Shown: positions 25,712 through 34,901 of the stretch, piece by piece
Layout: each line of letters starts with the position of its first letter
How positions within the stretch are numbered: the stretch's first letter is position 1
Translations under genes and position numbers: made by a program
The notes under the pieces: generated by a model
Told to the model about the DNA's origin: nothing
Databases searched by the model: none
What the model saw: the letters and a program-made list of their open reading frames with translations, nothing else
Origin: Paenibacillus macerans
Lineage (GTDB): Bacteria > Bacillota > Bacilli > Paenibacillales > Paenibacillaceae
Direction: 5' to 3'
Length of the DNA: 64,000 nucleotides
Assembly (NCBI RefSeq): GCF_900454495.1
Contig: NZ_UGSI01000002.1
Location: 1,895,001 to 1,959,000, forward strand

Positions 25712-25722
25712 TCTCGAACTAT

Positions 25723-25793
25723 TTCATGCTGATTTCGTTCTGACTTCATGCTGATTTCGTTCTGACTTCATGCTGGCTTCATGCTGATTTCGG
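25723..25793. repeat. Tandem array with a 22-base period
   Basis: TTCATGCTGATTTCGTTCTGAC starts at 25723, 25745 and 25767, then the unit shortens to 11 bases and begins again at 25778. The remaining bases to the permease gene at 25936 hold no gene I can support. Confidence 0.8.
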
Positions 25794-25935
25794 GCAAATA
25801 GGGTCAGGTCTTTCCGGTCCCTTAGCAAACCCAGGATAAGTTCCCCGTTCCCTCCAATGTTGGAGCCATGGCTATCAATGAACGACGTCAGGCCGTTTTT
25901 ATCAGGCCGTTTTTAGTCACTTAGCAGGGGAAGTG

Positions 25936-26850
25936 TTAGCCCTTGACCGAACCGAGCAGGGCCCCTTTCACGAAGTGGCGCTGCACGAAAGGATAGGCGA
26001 TCAGCATTGGCAGGGTGGCGACGACGATCACGCCCATCTTGATCGCTTGGGCCGGCGGGACGATATCGACGACGCTGTTGTCGCCCTGCATGCCGCTGGA
26101 CACGATGACGATCTGGCGCAGCAGCACCTGAATCGGCCATTTCAGGGAGTCGTTGAGATACAAAATCGCATTCATGTACGTATTCCAATACGCAACCCCG
26201 TAGAAGAGGGAGATGGTTGCGACTGACGGCAGCGACAGGGGCAGCATGATTTTGAAGAAGACGCCGAAGTCGGTGCAGCCGTCGATTTTGGCCGATTCCT
26301 CCAGACTGTCCGGCAGCGCCTGAAAGAAGTTGCGCATAATGATCAGATTAAACGCGTTGATGGCGGTCGGAATAATCATGGACCAGTAGGAATCAATCAA
26401 ATGTACGCTTTTTACGACGAGAAATGTAGGAATCATCCCGCCGCTGAACAGCATGGAGAAGACGACGATAAAATTGATGGTACCGCGGCCGAGCAGATAT
26501 TTGCGGGACAATCCGTACGCCATCAAAGCGGTAAGGGCCATGCTTACCAGGGTTCCGACCAAGGCGACTCCGACCGATACGCCCAATCCTCTAAAGATCG
26601 TTGGCGTTGAAAAAATGTACTTGTAGGCGTCCAGGGAAAACGTGGTTGGAAACAGGATGAATTTCTTTGCTACAATTTCCTGGGTTGAAGCAAAAGAGCT
26701 GGCGATGACATTAATGAAAGGCAAAAGACAAGCCAGAGCAATGAGGGCCAATAAAGCGCCGTTGATCATCGTAAAGATCCGATCGCCGATGGAATGTTTT
26801 TTCCGCAAAGTTTGTGCCACTTGAGTTTCCTCCTCTTTATCGTTTGACAT
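25936..26850 (-). CDS. Carbohydrate ABC transporter permease, LplC/YesQ type
   Basis: One of two membrane subunits of an oligosaccharide importer. The 304-residue protein has about six membrane helices and the conserved cytoplasmic loop ESAKIDGCTDFGVFFKIMLP. The end HFVKGALLGSVKG is typical for LplC-type permeases. I start at ATG 26848-26850, with TAAGG upstream; GTG 26854-26856 is also possible. It is transcribed away from its presumed partner permease at 27230, whereas such genes normally sit side by side on one strand. Confidence 0.92.
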   Translation of the reverse strand: MSNDKEEETQVAQTLRKKHSIGDRIFTMINGALLALIALACLLPFINVIASSFASTQEIVAKKFILFPTTFSLDAYKYIFSTPTIFRGLGVSVGVALVGTLVSMALTALMAYGLSRKYLLGRGTINFIVVFSMLFSGGMIPTFLVVKSVHLIDSYWSMIIPTAINAFNLIIMRNFFQALPDSLEESAKIDGCTDFGVFFKIMLPLSLPSVATISLFYGVAYWNTYMNAILYLNDSLKWPIQVLLRQIVIVSSGMQGDNSVVDIVPPAQAIKMGVIVVATLPMLIAYPFVQRHFVKGALLGSVKG

Positions 26851-27007
26851 TTCCACCTTACCAGCGAAAGGAGAATTACGTATATAATCTCCAATTGAGG
26901 TCTTGTTCGGACCGGAAAAAGAGGGCCAATAATCCGCATGCTCCTCAGCTTAGCCCGTAATCAGCAACTAAGGTGAAATCACCGAAAAAGCCCGCTCCCG
27001 GCCGGTT

Positions 27008-27036
27008 TTGCAACCGCTGTCATCTGGTGATTATAT
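27008..27036 (+). promoter_or_regulatory. Possible promoter of the importer and glycosidase operon
   Basis: TTGCAA (27008-27013) and TTATAT (27031-27036) are 17 bases apart. The sequence GATTATATACG around this -10 box is repeated in inverted orientation near 26876-26887 in front of the divergent permease gene, so the two promoters may share a design. Confidence 0.4.
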
Positions 27037-27095
27037 ACGGAACGTCCCCTATCCATTACGCTTAAAAACGTAAAAAGGGTAGTTCCGAGCCCAAG

Positions 27096-27212
27096 CTTTC
27101 GAAGCGAGTTTTGTTCGAAGTCTACTTAGGAAGCAACGCTCACAAAACTAGGCTTATGCTTCCGAAGCGAGTTTTGCTCGAAGCTCATGCAGGAAGCAGC
27201 GCTCACAAAACT
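27096..27212 (+). repeat. Two direct copies of a 54-base leader repeat
   Basis: Copies at 27096-27149 and 27159-27212 differ at few positions. Each starts CTTYCGAAGCGAGTTTTG, passes through TCGAAG and GGAAGCARCGCTC, and ends CACAAAACT. AGTTTTG and CAAAACT can pair to form a hairpin in each copy. The second copy runs straight into the ribosome site TTTGAGGAGG of the permease gene, so the repeats are in its leader. The region 26851-27229 holds no gene. Confidence 0.85.
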
Positions 27213-27229
27213 TTGAGGAGGTTGCTCTA

Positions 27230-28123
27230 GTGAAAGCCTTAAACCGCAACAAACTTTTATATCTGATGATTTTCCCCGGGCTTGTGTACTTTATTGTTTT
27301 TAAGTACTTGCCGATGGGGGGGCTGGTGATCGCCTTTCAGGATTATCAGCCTTTCCTGGGGATTGCCGGAAGTCCCTGGGTGGGGCCAAAGCATTTCCTC
27401 CGTTTGTTTACGGAGCCCACGTTTTTTATGCTGCTGAGGAATACGCTGATCCTGTTTGCCATGAACATCGTATTTTTCTTTCCGCTGCCGATCCTTGTGG
27501 CGCTGATGCTGAACGAAGTGCGGAACAAATGGTTTAAAAACGCGGTGCAATCGATCATGTATCTTCCCCATTTCATGTCCTGGGTCATCATCGTGTCCAT
27601 CACGTATGTGTTCCTGAATGTGGACGGCGGGGTATTCAATGAACTGCTGGCCGCGCTCGGCTTTCACAAGATCAGCTTTTTGACTTCTCCGGAGTGGCTG
27701 CGGACCGTGTATATTCTGCAGATCATTTGGAAGGAGCTCGGATGGTCGACGATCATTTATCTGGCCGCCATCACGGTCGTGGATACGCAACTATATGAAG
27801 CGGCTGAAATGGACGGCGCCGGGCGCTGGAGAAAAACGTGGCACATCACCTTGCCGGCGATCCGCCCCGTGATCATTACGCTGTTGATTCTGAAAATCGG
27901 CAGCACGCTGGATCTCGGCTTTGAGCATATGTATTTGATGCTTAATTCCTTGAACCGCGAGGTGGCGGAAATCTTCGATACCTATATTTATACCGCCGGC
28001 TTAAAGAACGGACAGCTGAGCTTTAGTACAACGGTCGGATTGTTCAAGGGCCTGGTCGGTTTGATACTGGTGATGCTCTCCAACAAGCTGGCCAAAAAAT
28101 TCGGGGAAGATGGAGTGTACTAA
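27230..28123 (+). CDS. Carbohydrate ABC transporter permease, LplB/YteP type
   Basis: Membrane subunit of 297 residues with about six helices, the N-terminal KLLYLMIFPGLVYFIVFKYL helix, and the conserved loop YEAAEMDGAGRWRKTWHITLP. It starts with GTG after GAGGAGG. First gene of a long operon of importer and pectin-degrading enzymes. It should pair with the divergent LplC-type permease. The ATPase is probably a shared MsmX-type protein outside the window. Confidence 0.93.
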   Translation: MKALNRNKLLYLMIFPGLVYFIVFKYLPMGGLVIAFQDYQPFLGIAGSPWVGPKHFLRLFTEPTFFMLLRNTLILFAMNIVFFFPLPILVALMLNEVRNKWFKNAVQSIMYLPHFMSWVIIVSITYVFLNVDGGVFNELLAALGFHKISFLTSPEWLRTVYILQIIWKELGWSTIIYLAAITVVDTQLYEAAEMDGAGRWRKTWHITLPAIRPVIITLLILKIGSTLDLGFEHMYLMLNSLNREVAEIFDTYIYTAGLKNGQLSFSTTVGLFKGLVGLILVMLSNKLAKKFGEDGVY

Positions 28124-28168
28124 TAAGTGCAATTTTCTATAGATTCATTAAAAGAGAGGGGTATGAAA

Positions 28169-29698
28169 ATGAAAATGAAAAAGAAAATGAAGCAAATGGC
28201 GGTTTTGTCGTTCGCCCTGATCCTCTTGTTGTCCGCCTGCGGCGGCGTGAAAAGCGTAACCACCGGCGCGGGCGAAGGTGGCGGCAGCCCGGGAGGCGAA
28301 GAACCGGCGACCATTACCTGGATGAATATGCTGCATACGCCTACTACGCCGACGGGCGATATCCAGAAGCTGATCGAGGAAAAAACGAATACGAAAATCA
28401 AATTTTCCTGGGTTCCCGACGCGAGCAAGGAGGAGCGGATCAATACCGCGCTGGCGTCCACCTCGCTGGCCGACATCGTCTCCCTGACGATTCTTGAAAA
28501 CGCATCCGTACGCAATGCGCTTAAAGCGGGAATGTTCTGGGAAGTCGGGCCTTATCTGGATGAATTCCCGAATCTGGGGGCGATTTCCGAAGAACAGCGG
28601 CGGGCCGCTTCGATCGGCGGCAAGCTGTACGGGGTTCCTTTTCTCAAGGACGTGGCCCGCAATGGCGTGGTGATCCGCAAGGACTGGCTCGACAAGCTGG
28701 GCCTCGAAGTGCCTAAAACCACCGGCGAATTGATGGCCGTGGCTAAAGCTTTCACCGAGCAGGATCCGGACGGCAACGGGAAAAAGGACACTTATGGATT
28801 TATCGACCGCAGCGATTTGATTTACGGAGCATTTAAGACATTGAGCTCTTATTTTGGCACCCCCAACTACTGGGAAGTCAGCGAAGACGGTAAATTTACG
28901 CCGGAGTTTGAAACCGAGGGATACCTCAAAACGATGGATTACATGAAGGAATTATACGTTAACGGCTATATTAACCAGGATTTTGCCGTTACGGCTAAGA
29001 AGGACCAGCAGGACGGCTTCTCGCAAGGCAAAGCGGGCATTTATGTCGGCGCCTTGTTTGACGGCAAAAACTTGCTTAATAACGCGATCGGCATTCAGGA
29101 CGGCATGGAAATAGCGCTTGTCAACGATATTACTTCCACCGGCAACGAAAGCGACCGGGCGATCTGGGCGGGGAACGGAGGAATCGGCGGTTTGCTGGCC
29201 TTCCCCAAATCGGAAGTCAAAGACGAGGCGGAATTGAAGCGACTTCTAAAATTCGTAAACGATCTGATGGACGAAGAGATCTTCACCTTGATGACCTATG
29301 GTATCGAAGGCGTGCACTACACGGTGGACGCGGATATGGCCGTCACGATCCTGAATCAGAATAAATGGGAGCAGGAAGTCCAGCCGTTTTCCTCTTCCCG
29401 TCCCAAGGAGCCCGGTTATAAAATTCACGATGCCGATCCGCTGAAGGTCGAAGCCACTGAACTGATTTTGGAAAATGAGAAATACGCGGTTTACAATCCG
29501 GCTTATTCGCTGGAATCGGAAACCTATACGACGATGGGGTCGGAATTGCAAAAGATTATTACGGACGCCACCTATAAATACATTCTCGGCTCCCTCGATT
29601 TGAACGGGTTTAAGGCGGAGGTCGAGAAATGGAAGCAATCCGGGGGGAGCAAAATTATCAGCGAGTACGAAGCTGCGTATAAGGGGGCCAATGGATGA
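28169..29698 (+). CDS. Extracellular sugar-binding lipoprotein, LplA/YtcQ type
   Basis: Solute-binding component of the importer. A lysine-rich start is followed by a lipoprotein signal ending in LLLSACGG, then a family 1 binding-protein fold of about 490 residues with DPDGNGKKDTYGF, a calcium-loop-like motif common in this group. I choose ATG 28169, which lies 9 bases after GAGAGG; ATG 28163 and GTG 28127 are in frame upstream. The stop overlaps the next start (ATGA). The ligand is probably a rhamnogalacturonan or galacturonide oligosaccharide, judged by neighbours. Confidence 0.92.
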   Translation: MKMKKKMKQMAVLSFALILLLSACGGVKSVTTGAGEGGGSPGGEEPATITWMNMLHTPTTPTGDIQKLIEEKTNTKIKFSWVPDASKEERINTALASTSLADIVSLTILENASVRNALKAGMFWEVGPYLDEFPNLGAISEEQRRAASIGGKLYGVPFLKDVARNGVVIRKDWLDKLGLEVPKTTGELMAVAKAFTEQDPDGNGKKDTYGFIDRSDLIYGAFKTLSSYFGTPNYWEVSEDGKFTPEFETEGYLKTMDYMKELYVNGYINQDFAVTAKKDQQDGFSQGKAGIYVGALFDGKNLLNNAIGIQDGMEIALVNDITSTGNESDRAIWAGNGGIGGLLAFPKSEVKDEAELKRLLKFVNDLMDEEIFTLMTYGIEGVHYTVDADMAVTILNQNKWEQEVQPFSSSRPKEPGYKIHDADPLKVEATELILENEKYAVYNPAYSLESETYTTMGSELQKIITDATYKYILGSLDLNGFKAEVEKWKQSGGSKIISEYEAAYKGANG

Positions 29699-30816
29699 GT
29701 TGGGCTGGAAGAACCGCGCAATCCGTGCTGGAACGGACGCCGAAATTGTACGAGAAGGGGTATAACGGCAAATGGTCCTACGATTACGGCGTGGTGCTAA
29801 GAGGGTTTGCGCTATTGTGGAAGCGGACGGGGGAGCGCAAGTATTTTCAGTATATCCGGGAACATATGGATTATTTTATCGGCGAAGACGGAAGCGTGCG
29901 GGGATACCGCCAGGATGAATACAATATCGATCACCTGAATAACGGCAAGCTGCTGTTTTTGCTGCACCGGGAAACCGGCCTGGAGAAGTACAGGCAAGCG
30001 GCCGCGCTGCTGAGATCGCAGCTGGCTGCGCATCCGCGTACGTCGGAAGGGGCTTTTTGGCACAAAAAGATTTACCCTTATCAAATTTGGCTCGACGGTC
30101 TTTACATGGGGGCGCCGTTTTATTTGGAGTATTTGCTGACCTTCGAAGACGGAAACGGCTTGGACGATGTGACGAAGCAGTTTATGTTGTGCGAAAAGCA
30201 TACGAAGGACGCTGGTACGGGACTGCTTTATCATGCCTGGGATGAAAAAAAAGTCCAGCCCTGGTGCGATCCCGCCACCGGATTGTCCGCGAATTTCTGG
30301 GGCCGCTCCCTGGGGTGGTACGTCATGGCCTTGGCGGATGTGCTGGAGCTGCTGCCGCAGGGGCATCGCGATTATGCCGAGCTGGTCCGGATCTTCAAAG
30401 GCGTGCTCACGGCTTTGCGAAATTACCAGGACGAGGCCAGCGGCGTTTGGTATCAGATCGTGAATATGGGCGGACGCAAAGGCAATTATTTGGAAGCGTC
30501 GGCTTCCAGTATGATCACTTTTGCCATCGCCAAAGGAATCCGGCTTGGAGTGCTGGATGCGGACGATTGGCGGAACACGTTGGATAAGGCTTTCCGGGGG
30601 CTGATTACGGAATTTGTGCTGGAAACGAAACAAGGCTGGGTGAATTTGAACAAAAACTGCCAGGTGGCCGGGCTGGGCGGGGAGGATCGCCGGGACGGCA
30701 CCTACGCTTATTACATCAGCGAGCCGATCATTACGAACGATCTAAAGGGAGTCGGGGCGTTCCTGCAGGCCTGCGCCGAGGTGGAATGGCTCGCGGACAT
30801 GAAAGAGACCCCTTGA
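29695..30816 (+). CDS. Unsaturated rhamnogalacturonyl hydrolase, GH105
   Basis: Removes the unsaturated galacturonyl residue left at the non-reducing end of oligosaccharides by pectic lyases. The 373-residue protein has an (alpha/alpha)6-barrel layout with GKWSYDYGVVLRGF, the acidic motif YQIWLDGLYMGAPFY near residues 135-149, and GRSLGWYVMALADVLELLP. This matches YteR/YesR. There is no signal peptide, so it acts in the cytoplasm. It overlaps the binding-protein gene by 4 bases. Confidence 0.95.
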   Translation: MSWAGRTAQSVLERTPKLYEKGYNGKWSYDYGVVLRGFALLWKRTGERKYFQYIREHMDYFIGEDGSVRGYRQDEYNIDHLNNGKLLFLLHRETGLEKYRQAAALLRSQLAAHPRTSEGAFWHKKIYPYQIWLDGLYMGAPFYLEYLLTFEDGNGLDDVTKQFMLCEKHTKDAGTGLLYHAWDEKKVQPWCDPATGLSANFWGRSLGWYVMALADVLELLPQGHRDYAELVRIFKGVLTALRNYQDEASGVWYQIVNMGGRKGNYLEASASSMITFAIAKGIRLGVLDADDWRNTLDKAFRGLITEFVLETKQGWVNLNKNCQVAGLGGEDRRDGTYAYYISEPIITNDLKGVGAFLQACAEVEWLADMKETP

Positions 30817-30832
30817 ACAGGAGGAAAAAGGG

Positions 30833-32236
30833 ATGCATGTATACAACATCGCCGATTTCGGCGCGGTTCCGGACGGAAAAACATTGGTGACGGCGGCGAT
30901 TCAAGCTTCCATCGAAACCGCAAGCGCGGCGGGGGGAGGCACGGTGTTCGTGCCGGCGGGCAAATATTTGACCGGTGCGATCGAGATGAGGAGCAATATC
31001 GAACTGCATGTAAGCCCCGGCGCCGTGCTGTCGTTCAGTACGGACCCGGAGCATTACCCGGCGGTCGTCTCCAGATGGGAAGGCGTGCTTCAGCAGGTGC
31101 ATATGTCGTGTATTTTTGGCCAGGACTTGGAAAATGTCGCGCTCACGGGCTACGGGACGCTCGACGGAAACGGCGGGCCGTGGTGGGACAAGAAGCGGTA
31201 CGCGCCGGAGGAACTGGAGTTTCCCCGGCCGAAGCTGATCAGCTTTGACGGCTGCCGCCGCGTGACGCTAAGGGACCTGAACCTGGTCAATTCCCCGAGC
31301 TGGACGGTCAATCCGATCCGTTGCACCGATGTGACGATCGACAATTTGTCGATTCATAATCCCGCTGATTCGCCGAATACGGACGGCATCAATCCCGAAT
31401 CGTGCCGCAATGTACGGATCACCGGCTGCCATATCGATGTGGGGGACGACTGCATCGCGATTAAGGCCGGCACCGAGGATACGGCGGAACGCGTCCCATG
31501 CGAAAATATTACAATTATGAACTGCACGATGGTGCACGGTCATGGCGGCGTGGTGCTGGGCAGCGAGATGAGCGGCGGCATCCGCAACGTCACGATCACG
31601 GGTTGCGTATTCCAGCATACCGACCGCGGCATCCGTCTGAAATCCCGGCGGGGACGCGGGGGGATCGTGGAAGATATCCGTATCGGCAATATCGTGATGG
31701 AGGACGTCATCTGCCCGTTTATCATGAATCTTTATTATTTCTGCGGTCCGCGCGGCAAAGACAAATACGTTTGGGACAAAAATCCTTACCCCGTGACGGA
31801 GGAGACGCCGTGTTTCCGGCGAATTCATTTTTCAAACATTACTGCGCGCCGGGTCCATGCCGCCGCCGGATTCCTTTACGGCCTGGCCGAACAGTACATT
31901 TCCGAAATTACGTTCGATCATATCGATATTTCCATGGCGGAGAACGCGGCGCCGGGCGTTCCGGCAATGATGGCGGACTTAAGCGAAATGAACAATCGCG
32001 GATTTTTCCTCGGGAATGTAAGACAAATCCGGTTTCACCATGTCACTATCGAAAATCACGAAGGGCCGGCTTTTTATGTGGAGAACGGGGAGCAGGTGAC
32101 CGTGGAGCATTGCGAGTCCAGAAACACAAAACGCGAGGAACGGCTGCTGGAGCAGATTACGGTTCCGCCGGCGAATTTGGACGCGGAAGAGGATTCGGGT
32201 AAGGATTCAGGCGAGGAGGCGCGAGGATCATGGTAG
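30833..32236 (+). CDS. Polygalacturonase-like glycosidase, GH28
   Basis: Right-handed beta-helix hydrolase for galacturonan or rhamnogalacturonan. It begins YNIADFGAVPDGKTLVTAAI and shows the GH28 signatures in order: SPNTDGINPESC, GDDCIAIKAG, GHGGVVLGSEMSGG and IRLKSRRGRGG. Length 467, no signal peptide, so probably an exo-acting cytoplasmic enzyme for imported oligomers. AGGAGG lies upstream; its end overlaps the GH43 start by 7 bases. Confidence 0.95.
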   Translation: MHVYNIADFGAVPDGKTLVTAAIQASIETASAAGGGTVFVPAGKYLTGAIEMRSNIELHVSPGAVLSFSTDPEHYPAVVSRWEGVLQQVHMSCIFGQDLENVALTGYGTLDGNGGPWWDKKRYAPEELEFPRPKLISFDGCRRVTLRDLNLVNSPSWTVNPIRCTDVTIDNLSIHNPADSPNTDGINPESCRNVRITGCHIDVGDDCIAIKAGTEDTAERVPCENITIMNCTMVHGHGGVVLGSEMSGGIRNVTITGCVFQHTDRGIRLKSRRGRGGIVEDIRIGNIVMEDVICPFIMNLYYFCGPRGKDKYVWDKNPYPVTEETPCFRRIHFSNITARRVHAAAGFLYGLAEQYISEITFDHIDISMAENAAPGVPAMMADLSEMNNRGFFLGNVRQIRFHHVTIENHEGPAFYVENGEQVTVEHCESRNTKREERLLEQITVPPANLDAEEDSGKDSGEEARGSW

Positions 32237-33819
32237 CGGAAGGAACAAAGACAGCTTTTGTCCAAAACCCGATATTGCCGGGATTTAATCCGGACCCTTG
32301 TATATTGCGGGCAGGAGATGTTTATTACATCGCGGTTTCTACTTTTGAGTGGCTCCCCGGGGTTAGAGTTTACGAGTCGGCAAACTTGGCTGATTGGGAG
32401 CATTGCACGGATATATTGACCCATCAGGCAGATTTGCAGGGAAATCCGAAAAACTGCAGCATTTGGGCTCCGCAGCTTAGCTGCCATGACGGTTTGTTTT
32501 ATCTCCTGTATACCGATGTAAAAAGCACGAAGCGCCCTTTTAAAGATTGCCATAATTATTTGATCACGGCGCCTTCGGTCCACGGGCCTTGGTCGGAGCC
32601 GGTATATCTCAACAGCAGCGGCTTTGATCCGTCCTTGTTCCATGACGACGACGGCCGCAAGTGGCTGCTTAATTGCTTGTGGGATTACCGCATCAGCGAG
32701 GGCAATAAATCGAGCGGCATCGTGATTCAGGAATATGATCACCGCCTGGGCAAACTGGCCGGCGAACCGAAGAAATTGTTCGATGGCACGCCGCTGAATA
32801 AGACGGAGGCGCCCCATATCTACAAGCGCGGCGGCTACTACTATCTCATTACCGCCGAGGGGGGAACCGGGACCGGGCATGCCGTTACCGTGGCGCGCTC
32901 CCGGGAACTGCTCGGCCCCTATGAAGTCGACCCGCTGAATCCGATGCTGACCTCGCGGAACGATCCCGGTCTGGCGCTGCAATGCGCCGGCCACGGCAGC
33001 TTGGTGGAGACGCCCGATGGAGACTGGTATATGGCGCATTTATGTACGCGGCCTGTCGAGGGGAAGTATGCCATCCTGGGGAGAGAAACCGCGCTGCAGC
33101 AGGTGTATTGGGACGAGGCGGGCTGGCTCCGCCTGGCCGCGGGCGGGAACACGCCGCAGCTTGCCGTGCCGCTGCCTGGCGGGGTTATGCCGCAAGATCG
33201 CGTGACGGATTTTGCCGATGATTTTTCCGGCCCGGGGCTGAAGGAAAATTGGAATACGCTGCGCATTATGGCGGATGAAAGCTGGTGCTCGCTGTCCGCA
33301 AGAAAAGGCTGGCTGCGCATTCAAGCGGGCGAATCGCCGCAAAGCTTGTTTCGTCATCATATCGTGGCGATCCGCCAGACGGACAAGTCTTTCCGCGCGG
33401 AAACGTTGGTGGAATGCGCCCCGGTTTCTTATTTGCAAATGGCCGGGCTGATGCTCTATTTAAACGAGGATAACTATTGGTATGCCTATGTCAGCCATGA
33501 AGAGGGCCAGGGCAAGGTGCTCAGGCTGATGTGCTGCGAAAGGGACGAATTCACGCTTGATACTGTTTTGATCGATGTGGACCGGTTCACGGCGATTCAA
33601 TTGGCGGCAGACGTGTCCGGGGTTCACGGACAGTTCTATTACCGGCTGGATGATAAGGAAGCGTGGCTCCCTTTAGGCGGAGCGCGAAATATCGGCTTTC
33701 TCTCGGGCGGATTTACCGGCAATTTTATCGGGATCGCGGCTCATGATATGAACCGGTTCGGCGGCAGCTATGCCGATTTTGGATATTTCAGGTATACAGG
33801 CAGGGATAAGCGCGGCTAA
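32230..33819 (+). CDS. GH43-family beta-xylosidase/arabinofuranosidase
   Basis: Glycosidase of 529 residues for xylose or arabinose side chains. The N-terminal five-bladed propeller starts ILPGFNPDPCILRAGDVYYI with the catalytic base Asp, and the acid is in NKTEAPHIYKRGGYYYL. A C-terminal concanavalin-like domain (about residues 330-529) is typical of the larger GH43 enzymes. There is no signal peptide. Its ATG overlaps the GH28 stop, so the two are translationally coupled. Confidence 0.93.
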   Translation: MVAEGTKTAFVQNPILPGFNPDPCILRAGDVYYIAVSTFEWLPGVRVYESANLADWEHCTDILTHQADLQGNPKNCSIWAPQLSCHDGLFYLLYTDVKSTKRPFKDCHNYLITAPSVHGPWSEPVYLNSSGFDPSLFHDDDGRKWLLNCLWDYRISEGNKSSGIVIQEYDHRLGKLAGEPKKLFDGTPLNKTEAPHIYKRGGYYYLITAEGGTGTGHAVTVARSRELLGPYEVDPLNPMLTSRNDPGLALQCAGHGSLVETPDGDWYMAHLCTRPVEGKYAILGRETALQQVYWDEAGWLRLAAGGNTPQLAVPLPGGVMPQDRVTDFADDFSGPGLKENWNTLRIMADESWCSLSARKGWLRIQAGESPQSLFRHHIVAIRQTDKSFRAETLVECAPVSYLQMAGLMLYLNEDNYWYAYVSHEEGQGKVLRLMCCERDEFTLDTVLIDVDRFTAIQLAADVSGVHGQFYYRLDDKEAWLPLGGARNIGFLSGGFTGNFIGIAAHDMNRFGGSYADFGYFRYTGRDKRG

Positions 33820-33957
33820 AAGAAGGGAAGCGAGCAACCGCCAGGAGGAAAAGTAGCGCAAGTATGAAGGAGGATGAAACGCAAGCAAAGCAGACGAAAC
33901 GCAAACAAAGCTGATGAAACGGAAACAAATCGGATGGACAATTTTTAAGGAGGGCGA
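33820..33957 (+). other. Spacer with short direct repeats
   Basis: The gap inside the operon has three units of about 20 bases built on GATGAAACGCAARCAAAG between 33876 and 33932. A 16-codon frame from ATG 33864 to TGA 33914 follows an AGGAGG site but looks like low-complexity sequence. No promoter or terminator is obvious. Confidence 0.4.
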
Positions 33958-34878
33958 TTGCAAGTGGATTGGAAGCCGGTCGAGGCGCGGGAAAAATTGC
34001 ACAGTTTGCTGGGGGATCTCCCGGCGGAAGGGCCGATTTCGGCAAAGCTGTTGAAGTCGGAGGAACGTGACGGCTATTTGCTGGAAACGCTGGTGCTGGA
34101 TCTGAACGGAAATGACCCGGTCCCAGCTTATGTGGCTAAGCCGAAAGAAGGGGAAGGGCCGTTTCCGCTTGTGATTTTTAACCATTCCCATGGCGGCAAT
34201 TACGGCAATGGCCGCAACGAGCTGATCCGCAGCAGCGATTATTTGCAGGAGCCGTCGTTTGCCAAGGAGCTTACCGGGATGGGCTGCGTCGTAGCCTGCA
34301 TCGATATGTGGGGCTTCAACGAGCGGGGCGGGAAGACCGAAAGCGAGCTCGTCAAGGAGATGCTGTGGAACGGCCAGGTCATGTGGGGGATGATGCTGTA
34401 TGACAACCGCCGCCTGCTCGATTATATGTGCGACCGGGAAGACGTGGATGCTTCGCGGGTTGCCACGATCGGCATGTCGATGGGCGGACTGATGGCCTGG
34501 TGGCTGGCTGCATTGGATGAACGGGTCAAGGTCACGGTTGATATCTGCGGGCAGGTGGACGCCGGAACGCTGATCGCCAAGCGGGGGTTGGACCATCATG
34601 GCTTCTACTCCTATGTCCCCGGGCTGCTGAAGCATTTTACGACGCTGGACGTCCAAAAGCTGATCGTGCCGCGACCGCGGATGAGCCTTACCGGCCGCAA
34701 CGACCGGCTGTGTCCGGTTGCAGGAGTCGAGTTATTGGCTGCCGGTTTGCGGGAAGCTTACGCGGCTGCGGGGCAGCCGGAGCATTGGCGGACGGTCGTC
34801 ACCGGGGGCGGCCATATGGAAACGGCGGAAATGCGGGCGGCTTGGCGGGAGTTTTTGTTGTTGCATTTGCCGGCCTGA
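33958..34878 (+). CDS. Alpha/beta hydrolase, probable deacetylase
   Basis: A 306-residue hydrolase of the dienelactone-hydrolase/acetyl-xylan-esterase type. The nucleophile elbow is GMSMGG, the acid lies in GRNDRLCP and the histidine in GGGHMET; VIFNHSHGGNYGNGRN forms the oxyanion-side loop. No signal peptide. In a pectin locus it probably removes acetyl or other ester groups from imported oligosaccharides. AAGGAGG lies 4 bases before TTG 33958 and 10 before GTG 33964; either may be the start. Confidence 0.85.
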   Translation: MQVDWKPVEAREKLHSLLGDLPAEGPISAKLLKSEERDGYLLETLVLDLNGNDPVPAYVAKPKEGEGPFPLVIFNHSHGGNYGNGRNELIRSSDYLQEPSFAKELTGMGCVVACIDMWGFNERGGKTESELVKEMLWNGQVMWGMMLYDNRRLLDYMCDREDVDASRVATIGMSMGGLMAWWLAALDERVKVTVDICGQVDAGTLIAKRGLDHHGFYSYVPGLLKHFTTLDVQKLIVPRPRMSLTGRNDRLCPVAGVELLAAGLREAYAAAGQPEHWRTVVTGGGHMETAEMRAAWREFLLLHLPA

Positions 34879-34901
34879 CCATTTATCGCGCCCATTCGTG
34901 T

